A stretch of 64,000 nucleotides of DNA from Streptomyces griseoluteus. Lineage in GTDB: Bacteria; Actinomycetota; Actinomycetes; Streptomycetales; Streptomycetaceae. Position 1 is the first letter of the stretch. Each line of letters begins with the position of its first letter. The DNA lies in contig NZ_SRRU01000007.1 in assembly GCF_004784465.1 (NCBI RefSeq), positions 363,401 to 427,400 of the forward strand, read 5' to 3'. This document shows, one piece after another, positions 53,221 through 61,360 of the stretch. The notes beneath the pieces are model-generated. The model was not told where the DNA came from, did no database searches, and saw only the letters and a list, made by a program, of their open reading frames with translations. A program made the translations under genes and the position numbers.

Positions 53221-55532
53221 CCGGTGGCGGCCCCGCCGAGCCCCCGTACCCGCACCGGCCGGGACGGCTCGGCAGGGCCGTCGTCCGCCTCGCGGGTGAC
53301 GACCACGCGCGTGCCGTCCCAGCGGGTGGCGTACCTCTCGGTCTCCCCCGTGTCCGGCACCACCAGACCGCCCCCGGACCGCCCCGGCGCGGGCGCCCAC
53401 ACCTCCAGCGCCAAGGTGCCGTCCGCCCCGCGCACCGGAACGACGGCACCCGCGCGAGCGAGCACCGGAATCCGCCCCCGCGGAGCCTCCACCAGCACCT
53501 GTCCCGGCCCCTCGTACGCCCGCTCCGTCACCGTGTCGTACCAGCGGCCCCGGGGCAGCCGCACCGCCCGCCGCTCGGTACCGGGGTCCAGCACCGGCGC
53601 CACCAGCAGGCTGTCACCCAGCAGGAACGCGTCCTCGCAGTCCCGCAGCGCCCGGTCCTCCGGCGCCCCCCACCACAGCGGCCGCACAGCGGGCGCCCCC
53701 GTCCACCGGGCCAGGTGCGCCAGCGTCCCGAAGTACGGCAGGAGGCGCCTCCGTTCGAGCAGCGCCACGCGCGCGTGCCCCAGCACCTCCGACCCGAACT
53801 CCCACGGCTCGCGCGCCGCACCCGCGCCCGTGCGCGTACGGAACAGCGGCAGATACGCGCCCAGCTGGAACCACCGCAGATACAGCTCCGGCGACGCGTC
53901 ACCGCCGGGCCCCCCGACATCCGTCCCCGCGTACGGCACCCCGCACAGCCCCAGCCCCAGCACCAGGGACAGCGACGCCCTGAGCGCCGGCCAGCCCGTC
54001 CCCACGTCGCACCAGATGCCGCCGTACCGCTGGGTTCCGGCCCAGCCGGACCGGGAGAGCACGAAGGGCCGCTCCCCGGGTGCCAGTTCACGCAGCCCCT
54101 CGTACGCGGCCCGCGCCATGCACAGGGCGTCCAGGTTGTGCGCCTCCCGGTGGTCGCCGCCGGCCCCGTCCAGGGCGTGCCGGGCCGAGCGCGGCAGCGG
54201 CGGCTCCCCGAACGCGTCCCGCGCGGAGGGCTCGTGGGCGCCGTGCCAGAACCCGGCGAACCCCTGCTCCAGCCGCTCCTCGTAGAGCCCGCCCCACCAC
54301 GCGCGGACCCACGCGTGCGTGAAGTCCGGGAACACCGACTCACCGGCCCGCCCCTCACCCCGTACCGTCCGCCCGGACGCGTCCCGCACGAAGGCGTCCA
54401 CGGCCGAGCCGCCGTCGTACACCGAGTCCCCCGGCACCACCGGTACCGCCGTGTCGACGGCCGACACCAGCCGCACCCCGTCCCGGCGCAGCTCCTCGGC
54501 GAGCACTGGCAGCTTGGGGAATCGGTCCGGGTCGACGCTGAAGGGGCGTCCGCCGTCGTGATGGCCGGCGTCCAGGTGCAGGGCGTCCAGGGGCAGATCG
54601 CGCTCCTGGTAGCCCGCGACGAGCGCCCGTACCTCCTGCTCGCCGGCGAAGTCCCGCGCGTGCTGGTGTCCCAGCGCCCAGGCGGGCGGCAGCGCGGGCG
54701 CGCCGGTCAGCGACGCCCAGGCGCCCAGCACGCGCGCGGGGGTGCCCACGATCACCCAGCAGCGCAGCGGACCCCCGGCCATCCGTATCTCGCAGCACCC
54801 GGCCCGGTCGTGCCCGGAACCGGCGCCCTCCTCGCCCTCCCGCAGGACCACCGTCCCGTCCCAGGGCGTGTCGTGGAACACCAGATGCGCCGAGGCGTCC
54901 GCCACCACGAGCTGCACCGGCATCGCCATGGGCACCGCCCCGTTCCACAGCCGGTACGAGCCGTCGCGCAGCCGGGGCCCCGAGGTCCGCCCGCCCAGCC
55001 CGAAGAACCGCGCGTCCGCCGCCACCTCGGCCCGCTGCGTCCAGCGCGCCGCGCCCCCGCCCAGGGGCTCCCACCAGCGCGGCGGCAGCTCCCGGCGCAG
55101 CACCAGACCGCCGGGCGTACGGATCTCCACCGCGCCGTGCCGGGACACCGCGACGGTCACCCGCTCGGCCACCACCCGCCAGCCGCCGTCCTTGTCCGGC
55201 TCCAGCAGTGCCCGGGGATCGACCTCGGGCGCCCCACCGGCCAGCGCGTACGACGGCTCCGGACCCGCCCCGTCCCAGCCCAGGAACACCGCCCCGCCGA
55301 CCGCCACCACGATCCGCAGCTCCGAGCGCGCGAACCGGATCACCCCGCCGCCCGGCTCCGGCTCCGCGTCCCGCACCTCACCCGGCACCCGCGCCCGCTC
55401 CGCACCCCTCGGCGGCAGCCCCACGGCGTCGCTGCGCCTGCGGTGCCAGGCGGCCCGCACCGCCCGCATCCCCCGCGCGGCGCGTCCCGCGCCGACTCCG
55501 CCCCACGAACGCACCAGGTCACGACCGTTCAT
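53214..55532 (-). CDS. GH31-family protein lacking the catalytic nucleophile
   Basis: 772 residues from the ATG at 55532 (a GTG at 55541 is possible). GH31 layout: beta-sandwich N-domain, TIM barrel (LPPAWALGHQHARDFAGEQE, FSVDPDRFP), RSGWAGTQRYGGIWCDVGTG and C-terminal beta domains. Where active GH31 alpha-glucosidases have WxDMNEP, this protein has WHGAHEP: the nucleophile Asp is Gly431. The acid/base Asp509 (CDV) remains. FRxH is FRTR (565-567). It should be inactive as an ordinary glucosidase. No signal peptide. Convergent with the Nudix gene. Confidence 0.85.
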   Translation of the reverse strand: MNGRDLVRSWGGVGAGRAARGMRAVRAAWHRRRSDAVGLPPRGAERARVPGEVRDAEPEPGGGVIRFARSELRIVVAVGGAVFLGWDGAGPEPSYALAGGAPEVDPRALLEPDKDGGWRVVAERVTVAVSRHGAVEIRTPGGLVLRRELPPRWWEPLGGGAARWTQRAEVAADARFFGLGGRTSGPRLRDGSYRLWNGAVPMAMPVQLVVADASAHLVFHDTPWDGTVVLREGEEGAGSGHDRAGCCEIRMAGGPLRCWVIVGTPARVLGAWASLTGAPALPPAWALGHQHARDFAGEQEVRALVAGYQERDLPLDALHLDAGHHDGGRPFSVDPDRFPKLPVLAEELRRDGVRLVSAVDTAVPVVPGDSVYDGGSAVDAFVRDASGRTVRGEGRAGESVFPDFTHAWVRAWWGGLYEERLEQGFAGFWHGAHEPSARDAFGEPPLPRSARHALDGAGGDHREAHNLDALCMARAAYEGLRELAPGERPFVLSRSGWAGTQRYGGIWCDVGTGWPALRASLSLVLGLGLCGVPYAGTDVGGPGGDASPELYLRWFQLGAYLPLFRTRTGAGAAREPWEFGSEVLGHARVALLERRRLLPYFGTLAHLARWTGAPAVRPLWWGAPEDRALRDCEDAFLLGDSLLVAPVLDPGTERRAVRLPRGRWYDTVTERAYEGPGQVLVEAPRGRIPVLARAGAVVPVRGADGTLALEVWAPAPGRSGGGLVVPDTGETERYATRWDGTRVVVTREADDGPAEPSRPVRVRGLGGAATGQ

Positions 55533-55743
55533 GCTGCTCACCCTGTCACTGTGCGCGCCACGCGCGTGTGCCGTTCAACTGCCGTTCACCGTGGTGGGAC
55601 CACATCGTTGACACACGCACCATGTGGGGGCGTGCCCTGGTGCCGAAGTCGATCACATGGCATCGTCCCTGTCAGCCCTGTCCCGCGCACCCCTCAGCCG
55701 TGCGCGGACGACGCAACGACGCGTACAGTCCGGGAGCCGCATC
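55533..55743. other. Divergent promoter region
   Basis: Contains TTGACA (55608-55613) towards the acetoacetyl-CoA synthetase gene. The gap also includes CCACAT...ATGTGG, spaced inverted halves (55600-55605 and about 55622-55627). No gene. Confidence 0.4.
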
Positions 55744-57711
55744 ATGTCCACCGAGCATCCGCAGCCGCTCTGGCAGCCCACCGACGAGCGGATCGCCCGT
55801 GCCCGCATCACCCGGTTCCAGGCATGGGCCGCCGAGCACCACGGCGCCCCCGCCGAGGGCGGCTACCCGGCGCTGCACCAGTGGTCCGTAGCCGAGCCGG
55901 AGGACTTCTGGACGGCCGTCACCCAGTGGTTCGACGTCCGCTTCGCCACGCCCTACGCGCGCGTGCTCGGCGACCGCGCCATGCCCGGCGCCGAGTGGTT
56001 CCCCGGCGCCACCCTCAACTACGCCGAGCACGCCCTGCGCGCCGCCGGTGACCGCGCCGGCGAACCCGCGCTGCTGTACGTCGACGAGACCCACGAGCCC
56101 CGCCCGGTGACCTGGTCCGAACTGCGCCGCCAGGTCGGCGCGCTGGCCGCCCGCCTCCGCGACCTCGGCGTCCGCCCCGGCGACCGGGTCAGCGGCTACC
56201 TGCCCAACATCCCCGAGGCCGTCGTCGCCCTGCTCGCCACGGCCGCCGTCGGCGCCGTGTGGACCTCCTGCGCGCCCGACTTCGGCGCCCGCAGCGTCCT
56301 GGACCGCTTCCAGCAGGTCGAGCCCGTCGTCCTGTTCACCGTCGACGGCTACCGCTACGGCGGCAAGGAGCACGACCGCCGCGACACCGTCGCCGAACTC
56401 CGCCGCGAACTGCCCACCCTGCGCGCGGTCGTGCACATCCCCCTGCTCGGCACCGACGCCCCCGAGGGCGCCCTGGACTGGGCCGGCCTGACGGCCGGCG
56501 ACACCGAGCCGGTCTTCGAACAGGTCCCCTTCGACCACCCGCTGTGGGTGCTGTACTCCTCCGGTACGACCGGCCTGCCCAAGGCCATCGTCCAGTCCCA
56601 GGGCGGCATCCTCGTCGAGCACCTCAAGCAGCTCGGCCTGCACTGCGACCTCGGTCCCGAGGACCGCTTCTTCTGGTACACCTCGACCGGCTGGATGATG
56701 TGGAACTTCCTCGTCTCCGGCCTGCTCACGGGTACGACGATCGTCCTGTACGACGGCAGCCCCGGCTACCCCGACACCGGCGCCCAGTGGCGGGTCGCCG
56801 AACGCACCGGCACCACCCTCTACGGCACCTCGGCCGCCTATGTCATGGCCTGCCGCAAGGCGGACGTCCACCCGGCCCGCGACTTCGACCTCTCCACCGT
56901 CCAGTGCGTCGCCACCACGGGCTCCCCGCTGCCCCCGGACGGCTTCCGCTGGCTGCACGACGAGGTCCGCGACGACCTGTGGATCGCCTCCGTCAGCGGC
57001 GGCACCGACGTCTGCTCCTGCTTCGCCGGAGCCGTCCCCACCCTGCCCGTGTACACCGGCGAACTCCAGGCCCCCGGCCTGGGCACCGACCTCCGGTCCT
57101 GGGACCCCAGCGGGGAGCCACTAGTGGACGAGGTGGGCGAGCTGGTCGTCACCAACCCCATGCCGTCCATGCCCATCCGCTTCTGGAACGACCCCGACGG
57201 CAGCCGGTACCGCGAGAGCTACTTCGACACCTACCCCGGCGTGTGGCGGCACGGCGACTGGATCACCGTCACCTCACGTGGCTCGGTGATCATCCACGGC
57301 CGCTCCGACTCCACCCTCAACCGCCAGGGCGTCCGCATGGGCTCCGCCGACATCTACGAGGTGGTCGAGCGCCTCCCCGAGATCAAGGAATCCCTGGTCA
57401 TCGGCATCGAACAGCCCGACGGCGGCTACTGGATGCCCCTCTTCGTCCACCTCGCCCCCGGCGCCGCCCTGGACGACGCCCTGCGAGACCGCGTCAAGAA
57501 GGCCATCCGGGAACAGCTCTCGCCCCGGCACGTCCCGGACGAGATCATCGAGGTCCCCGGCGTCCCGCACACCCTGACCGGCAAGCGCATCGAGGTCCCG
57601 GTCAAGCGCCTCCTCCAGGGCACCCCGCTGGAGAAGGCGGTCAACCCCGGCTCCATCGACGACCTGACCCTGCTCGGCTTCTACGAGCAACTCGCCCGCA
57701 AGCGCGCCTGA
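55744..57711 (+). CDS. Acetoacetyl-CoA synthetase
   Basis: 655 residues. An acyl-adenylate-forming enzyme: the P-loop-like YSSGTTGLPKAIVQ, FFWYTSTGWMMWNFLVSGLL, GTTLYGTSAAYVMACRKADV, RFWNDPDGSRYRESYFDTYP, and the C-terminal Lys in LTGKRIEVPVKR that drives the first half-reaction. It matches acetoacetate-CoA ligase (AcsA/AacS) in length and motifs; ATP + acetoacetate + CoA give acetoacetyl-CoA. The ATG at 55744 has GGGAG upstream. Convergent with the MocR gene, with only seven bases between stop codons. Confidence 0.9.
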   Translation: MSTEHPQPLWQPTDERIARARITRFQAWAAEHHGAPAEGGYPALHQWSVAEPEDFWTAVTQWFDVRFATPYARVLGDRAMPGAEWFPGATLNYAEHALRAAGDRAGEPALLYVDETHEPRPVTWSELRRQVGALAARLRDLGVRPGDRVSGYLPNIPEAVVALLATAAVGAVWTSCAPDFGARSVLDRFQQVEPVVLFTVDGYRYGGKEHDRRDTVAELRRELPTLRAVVHIPLLGTDAPEGALDWAGLTAGDTEPVFEQVPFDHPLWVLYSSGTTGLPKAIVQSQGGILVEHLKQLGLHCDLGPEDRFFWYTSTGWMMWNFLVSGLLTGTTIVLYDGSPGYPDTGAQWRVAERTGTTLYGTSAAYVMACRKADVHPARDFDLSTVQCVATTGSPLPPDGFRWLHDEVRDDLWIASVSGGTDVCSCFAGAVPTLPVYTGELQAPGLGTDLRSWDPSGEPLVDEVGELVVTNPMPSMPIRFWNDPDGSRYRESYFDTYPGVWRHGDWITVTSRGSVIIHGRSDSTLNRQGVRMGSADIYEVVERLPEIKESLVIGIEQPDGGYWMPLFVHLAPGAALDDALRDRVKKAIREQLSPRHVPDEIIEVPGVPHTLTGKRIEVPVKRLLQGTPLEKAVNPGSIDDLTLLGFYEQLARKRA

Positions 57712-57718
57712 CTCCGTT

Positions 57719-59038
57719 TCAGCCCCCGTAGGTGGCCTCGGACTCGCTCAGCACGGCCGCGAAGTCCGAGGCCAGCCGCACCGCCTCCGGTGGTTCCAGC
57801 TCTGCTGTGGTGATCCGCACCCCCGGCGCCGACGCCAGCCGGAACCGCGCCCCGGCCGCGACCCACCAGCCGCGCGACCGCAAGCCGTTCACCACGGCCG
57901 ACTCGTCCCGCACCGGCACCCAGAGGTTCATCCCGCTCCCCCCGTGCGCGGGGATGCCCCGTTCGCCCAGCGCCTGGGCCAGCGCGGTCCGGCGCAGCGC
58001 GTATTCCGCACGCGCGCGTGCCACCAGCGCGCCCGTGACGGGGTCCGTGAGCAGACCGTGCACCGTCTCCTGGAGCAGATGACTGACCCAGCCCGAGGTC
58101 AGCAGCAGCCGCCCGTCGTGCCTCGCCAGCGTCACCGGGTCGCACGCGGCCGCCGCCCACCGCAGGTCGGTGCCGAGGAACTTGCTCACCGTCCGGACAT
58201 GGGCCCAGCGGGGCAGCCCGGTCGTGGCCAGCGAACGCAGGGGCGCACCGGAGATGTCGGACGCGTGGTCGTTCTCCAGCACCAGCACCTCCGGCGCCTC
58301 CCGCAGTACCTCGGCCAGTGCGTCCCGGCGCGCCGCTGAGAAAGCCCCGCCGAACGGATTCTGCGCCCGTGGACTGAGCACCACCGCGCGCACCCCGGCC
58401 CGCAGCGCGCCCCGCAGCTCCTCCGGGCGCATCCCGTCGCCGTCCACCGCGACCGGCACCGTACGCAGCCCCAACGCCGCGACGAGGTCCAGCAGATGGT
58501 GATAACCGGGGTCCTCCATCGCCACGGCGTCCCCCGGCCGCAGCTCGGCCGAGAGCACCCGGCCGACGAAGTCCAGCGCACCGTGCGCGAACGTCACCTG
58601 CTCCACCGGCACCCCGTCGGCGCCGATCCACTCCCGCACCGCGCTCTCCAGCCGCGCGAGCCGGGGACTCGAACGGTGCGAGCGGACACCGGGGGAGAGC
58701 CGCGAGGGCGGCACCAGCGCCGGCAGCAGCGCCGGATCGGGGTGGCCGCCCGCCAGGTCCCGCAGGCCCTCGGGCACCTTGGGCGGGCGCCGGGACGCCA
58801 CCGAGGGCGCCTCCGCCACGACCGTCCCGCCCCGGCCGAGGGTCACCACGATCCCGCGCCGCCGCAGGTCCTTGTACGCGGTGGCCACGGTGCCGGGACT
58901 CACCCCCAGCTCCTCCGCGAGCCGCCGCACCGGAGGCAGCGCCGCTCCTGGCGCCAACACGCCCTCGGCCACGCCCTGTTCGACGGAACGCGTAATCCCC
59001 TTGGCGGTCGTACCGCTGATCTCATATTGTGTTGCCAC
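57719..59038 (-). CDS. MocR/GntR-type regulator with aminotransferase domain
   Basis: 439 residues from a GTG. GntR winged helix (RSVEQGVAEGVLAPGAALPP, ELGVSPGTVATAYKDLRRRG), then a fold-type I aminotransferase domain with the PLP lysine in VSKFLGTDLRWAAAA, LSPRAQNPFGGAFSAARR and a Tyr/His substrate site (DPGYHHLLDLVAALGL). A regulator that senses PLP or an amino acid derivative. Divergent from the MFS gene and near a TTATGTA/TACATAA operator. Convergent with the acyl-CoA synthetase gene. Confidence 0.9.
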   Translation of the reverse strand: MATQYEISGTTAKGITRSVEQGVAEGVLAPGAALPPVRRLAEELGVSPGTVATAYKDLRRRGIVVTLGRGGTVVAEAPSVASRRPPKVPEGLRDLAGGHPDPALLPALVPPSRLSPGVRSHRSSPRLARLESAVREWIGADGVPVEQVTFAHGALDFVGRVLSAELRPGDAVAMEDPGYHHLLDLVAALGLRTVPVAVDGDGMRPEELRGALRAGVRAVVLSPRAQNPFGGAFSAARRDALAEVLREAPEVLVLENDHASDISGAPLRSLATTGLPRWAHVRTVSKFLGTDLRWAAAACDPVTLARHDGRLLLTSGWVSHLLQETVHGLLTDPVTGALVARARAEYALRRTALAQALGERGIPAHGGSGMNLWVPVRDESAVVNGLRSRGWWVAAGARFRLASAPGVRITTAELEPPEAVRLASDFAAVLSESEATYGG

Positions 59039-59046
59039 GTACCTGA

Positions 59047-59064
59047 TTATGTATCAGTACATAA
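59047..59064. promoter_or_regulatory. Palindromic operator between MocR and MFS genes
   Basis: TTATGTA (59047-59053) - TCAG - TACATAA (59058-59064), a perfect 7+4+7 inverted repeat. It begins 9 bases upstream of the MocR gene start and ends 20 bases before the MFS start, so it can block both genes. It is strikingly A/T-rich for this genome. Confidence 0.7.
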
Positions 59065-59083
59065 ATCGAGGCAAGGGGGAACC

Positions 59084-60355
59084 GTGGCCGCGAAGCCCGG
59101 CGCAGCCAACCACCGAGCACGCATACCGGGAGGCCGCGACGGACGCCGGATGCTCGCCGTCACCCTCCTCGACCGCATCGGCAGCGGCCTGTGGGCCTCC
59201 GTCTCGGTCCTGTACTTCACCTACGTCTCCCACCTCTCCGCCGCCCAGGTCGGCACCCTCGCCGCGGTCTCCGGTGCCGTCGGCATCGCGGGCGCACCCC
59301 TCGGCGGCCGCCTCGCCGACCGCTTCCGGCTCACCCACGTCCTCATCGCGCTCCAACTCCTGCGCGCCGTCGCCTCCTTCGCCCTCCTCACCACCGACCA
59401 TCACGGCCTGCTGGTCGCCTACTCCGCGCTCGGCGCCCTCGGTGACCGCGCCGCCAGCATCCTCACCAAGCTGTACGCCACCCGCGTCGCCGGACCCGAG
59501 CGCGTCCGCTACCAGGCCGTCAACCGCACCGCCGCCAACGCCGGCTGGGCCCTCGGTGGCCTCGCCGCGGCCGCCGCCCTCACCCTGGGCACCACCACCG
59601 CCTACCGCTGGCTCCTCACCGGCGACGCCCTCTCCTTCGTCCTCGTCGCCCTCCTCACCCTCACCTGCGCCGAACCCCCCTCCGCGAGCCGCGTCGCAGC
59701 CACCGCCGAGGACACACCCCGCGCCCGCCCCCGCACCCCCTGGCGCGACCGCACCTACCTCGCCTACGTCGGCACCGAGACCGTGCTCTTCCTCGACGAC
59801 ACCTACTTCAAGATCGGCCTGCCGCTCTGGATCGCCCACACCCCGGGCGTCCCGCACGGCCTCGCACCCCTGCTGCTCGTGCTCAACAGCGCGCTGGTCG
59901 TCGCCTTCCAGGTACCGCTCGCCCGCTTCGGCGCCACCACCGAGGCATCCCGCCGGCTCCTCGTCCCGCTGTCCGCCCTCTTCGCCCTGGGCGGCCTCAC
60001 CATGACCCTCTCGGCCACCGGCGACCCGGTCCGCGCGACCTGCCTGCTCACCGCCTCGGCCACCCTCTTCACCCTCGCCGAAATGCTGCACGCCACCGTC
60101 TCGTGGGAACTCTCCGTCGCCCTTGCCCCCGACGACGCCCAGGGCAGCTACCTCGGTGTCCACGGCCTCGCCCAGGCCGCACAGCGCTCCCTCGGCCCCC
60201 TCGCCGTCACCGCCGCCCTCGCCCTTGGCCCCCTCGGCTGGACCGCCCTCGGCACCACCATCGCTCTGACCTGCGGAATTCAGCATCACATGGTCCGCGA
60301 CCGGCTCCGCCCGCCCCCGTTGTCAGTGCCCCCGGTTACGGTGAGTGAGCACTGA
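59084..60355 (+). CDS. MFS transporter
   Basis: 423 residues from a GTG with AAGGGGGA upstream. About twelve membrane helices; DRIGSGLWASVSVLYFTYVS in TM1, GRLADRFRLTHVLI after TM2 and a central loop (ARPRTPWRDRTYLAYV). It resembles MFS exporters of drugs or small molecules; the substrate is unknown. The divergent MocR regulator and shared operator suggest local control. The next gene starts 29 bases downstream. Confidence 0.85.
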   Translation: MAAKPGAANHRARIPGGRDGRRMLAVTLLDRIGSGLWASVSVLYFTYVSHLSAAQVGTLAAVSGAVGIAGAPLGGRLADRFRLTHVLIALQLLRAVASFALLTTDHHGLLVAYSALGALGDRAASILTKLYATRVAGPERVRYQAVNRTAANAGWALGGLAAAAALTLGTTTAYRWLLTGDALSFVLVALLTLTCAEPPSASRVAATAEDTPRARPRTPWRDRTYLAYVGTETVLFLDDTYFKIGLPLWIAHTPGVPHGLAPLLLVLNSALVVAFQVPLARFGATTEASRRLLVPLSALFALGGLTMTLSATGDPVRATCLLTASATLFTLAEMLHATVSWELSVALAPDDAQGSYLGVHGLAQAAQRSLGPLAVTAALALGPLGWTALGTTIALTCGIQHHMVRDRLRPPPLSVPPVTVSEH

Positions 60356-60383
60356 TCGACAGCGCACACACAGGGGGAAAACC

Positions 60384-61280
60384 ATGGCGCGCACCGACCA
60401 CCAGACCATGCGACGCGTCCTGCGCCGCGAGATCGCGGGCACCGTCGGGCTGCTCACCGACGAACACGACTTCCGCGCCATGCGGCGCTACCGCAGCTTC
60501 ACCTTCGACGACCACACCACCTACCTGCGCCAGATGGAAGCCGTCCTCAAAACCCGCGCCGCGCAAGGCAGCCACACCGCACTCGCCCTCTTCGACCCCG
60601 AGGAGTACGCCGAGTTCTGCACCGCCACCGGCATCGACCCCGAAGCCCCCGCCAGCCGCGGCCGCTTCACCGCCGAACTGGCCGCCCTCGGCCCCACCAT
60701 CCCCTACGAGGGCGAACCCCTCACCGCACTCCTGCCCGCCCTCGTCGGCGAAGCCGTCCGCCAGGCCACCTGGGAGTACGCCACCACCCTCCTGACCCGC
60801 CTCGGCCCCTGCGCCACCTGCGGCGAGGACATCGGCCGCGCCGCCTTCGTCCGCGCCTCCGCCCTGCTCGCCCGCGTCCTGGAGACCGCGCCACCCGGCG
60901 CCCAGCACCTGGTGTGCAGCGTCGCCGGACCACCCGAGACCCTGGTCGCCGTGCTCCACGCCGACGCCGACGCACACGGCACCGCCGAACCCGACCAGGC
61001 CGAGGCACTCGAATTCACCAGCGTCCTCGCCCTCGGCCTCGCCACCCGCAGCCCGGGCGGCCTCGTCATCCGCGTCAGCGCCCCCGACCGGCCCGACCGC
61101 GTCCACGGCTGGCGCCTGCGCGCCGGACACCTCCAGCCGCTCACCGCCTCCGAGGTCTTCGACGCCTACTGCACCGACATCGACACCGGCGACCTCATCG
61201 CCCCCGAATCAGGCGTCGACTACCGCGCGGCCCCCGACCTCGCGGACGACGACCAAGAAGGCCGCGGACACCACCACTGA
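60384..61280 (+). CDS. Conserved hypothetical protein
   Basis: 298 residues, with CAGGGGGA before the ATG at 60384. Hydrophilic mixed protein: MRRVLRREIAGTVGLLTDEH, DFRAMRRYRSFTFDDHTTYL, FDPEEYAEFCTATGIDPEAP, a Cys pair in GPCATCGED, and a His-rich C-terminus (GRGHHH). No recognisable domain. The neighbourhood next to ptsI is, from memory, conserved in Streptomyces. It may be co-transcribed with the MFS gene 29 bases upstream. Function unknown. Confidence 0.82.
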   Translation: MARTDHQTMRRVLRREIAGTVGLLTDEHDFRAMRRYRSFTFDDHTTYLRQMEAVLKTRAAQGSHTALALFDPEEYAEFCTATGIDPEAPASRGRFTAELAALGPTIPYEGEPLTALLPALVGEAVRQATWEYATTLLTRLGPCATCGEDIGRAAFVRASALLARVLETAPPGAQHLVCSVAGPPETLVAVLHADADAHGTAEPDQAEALEFTSVLALGLATRSPGGLVIRVSAPDRPDRVHGWRLRAGHLQPLTASEVFDAYCTDIDTGDLIAPESGVDYRAAPDLADDDQEGRGHHH

Positions 61281-61287
61281 AACGCGC

Positions 61288-61322
61288 CAGGGGCGCCCCA
61301 CCCGAAGGACGGGACGCCCCTG
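61288..61322. terminator. Bidirectional terminator between the hypothetical gene and ptsI
   Basis: CAGGGGCG (61288-61295) pairs with CGCCCCTG (61315-61322), with a partly paired inner stem, 8 bases after the plus-strand stop and 39 bases beyond the ptsI stop. Confidence 0.75.
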
Positions 61323-61360
61323 ACCACCACACGCACACCGCGGCGTGCTCGCGGTACCGG

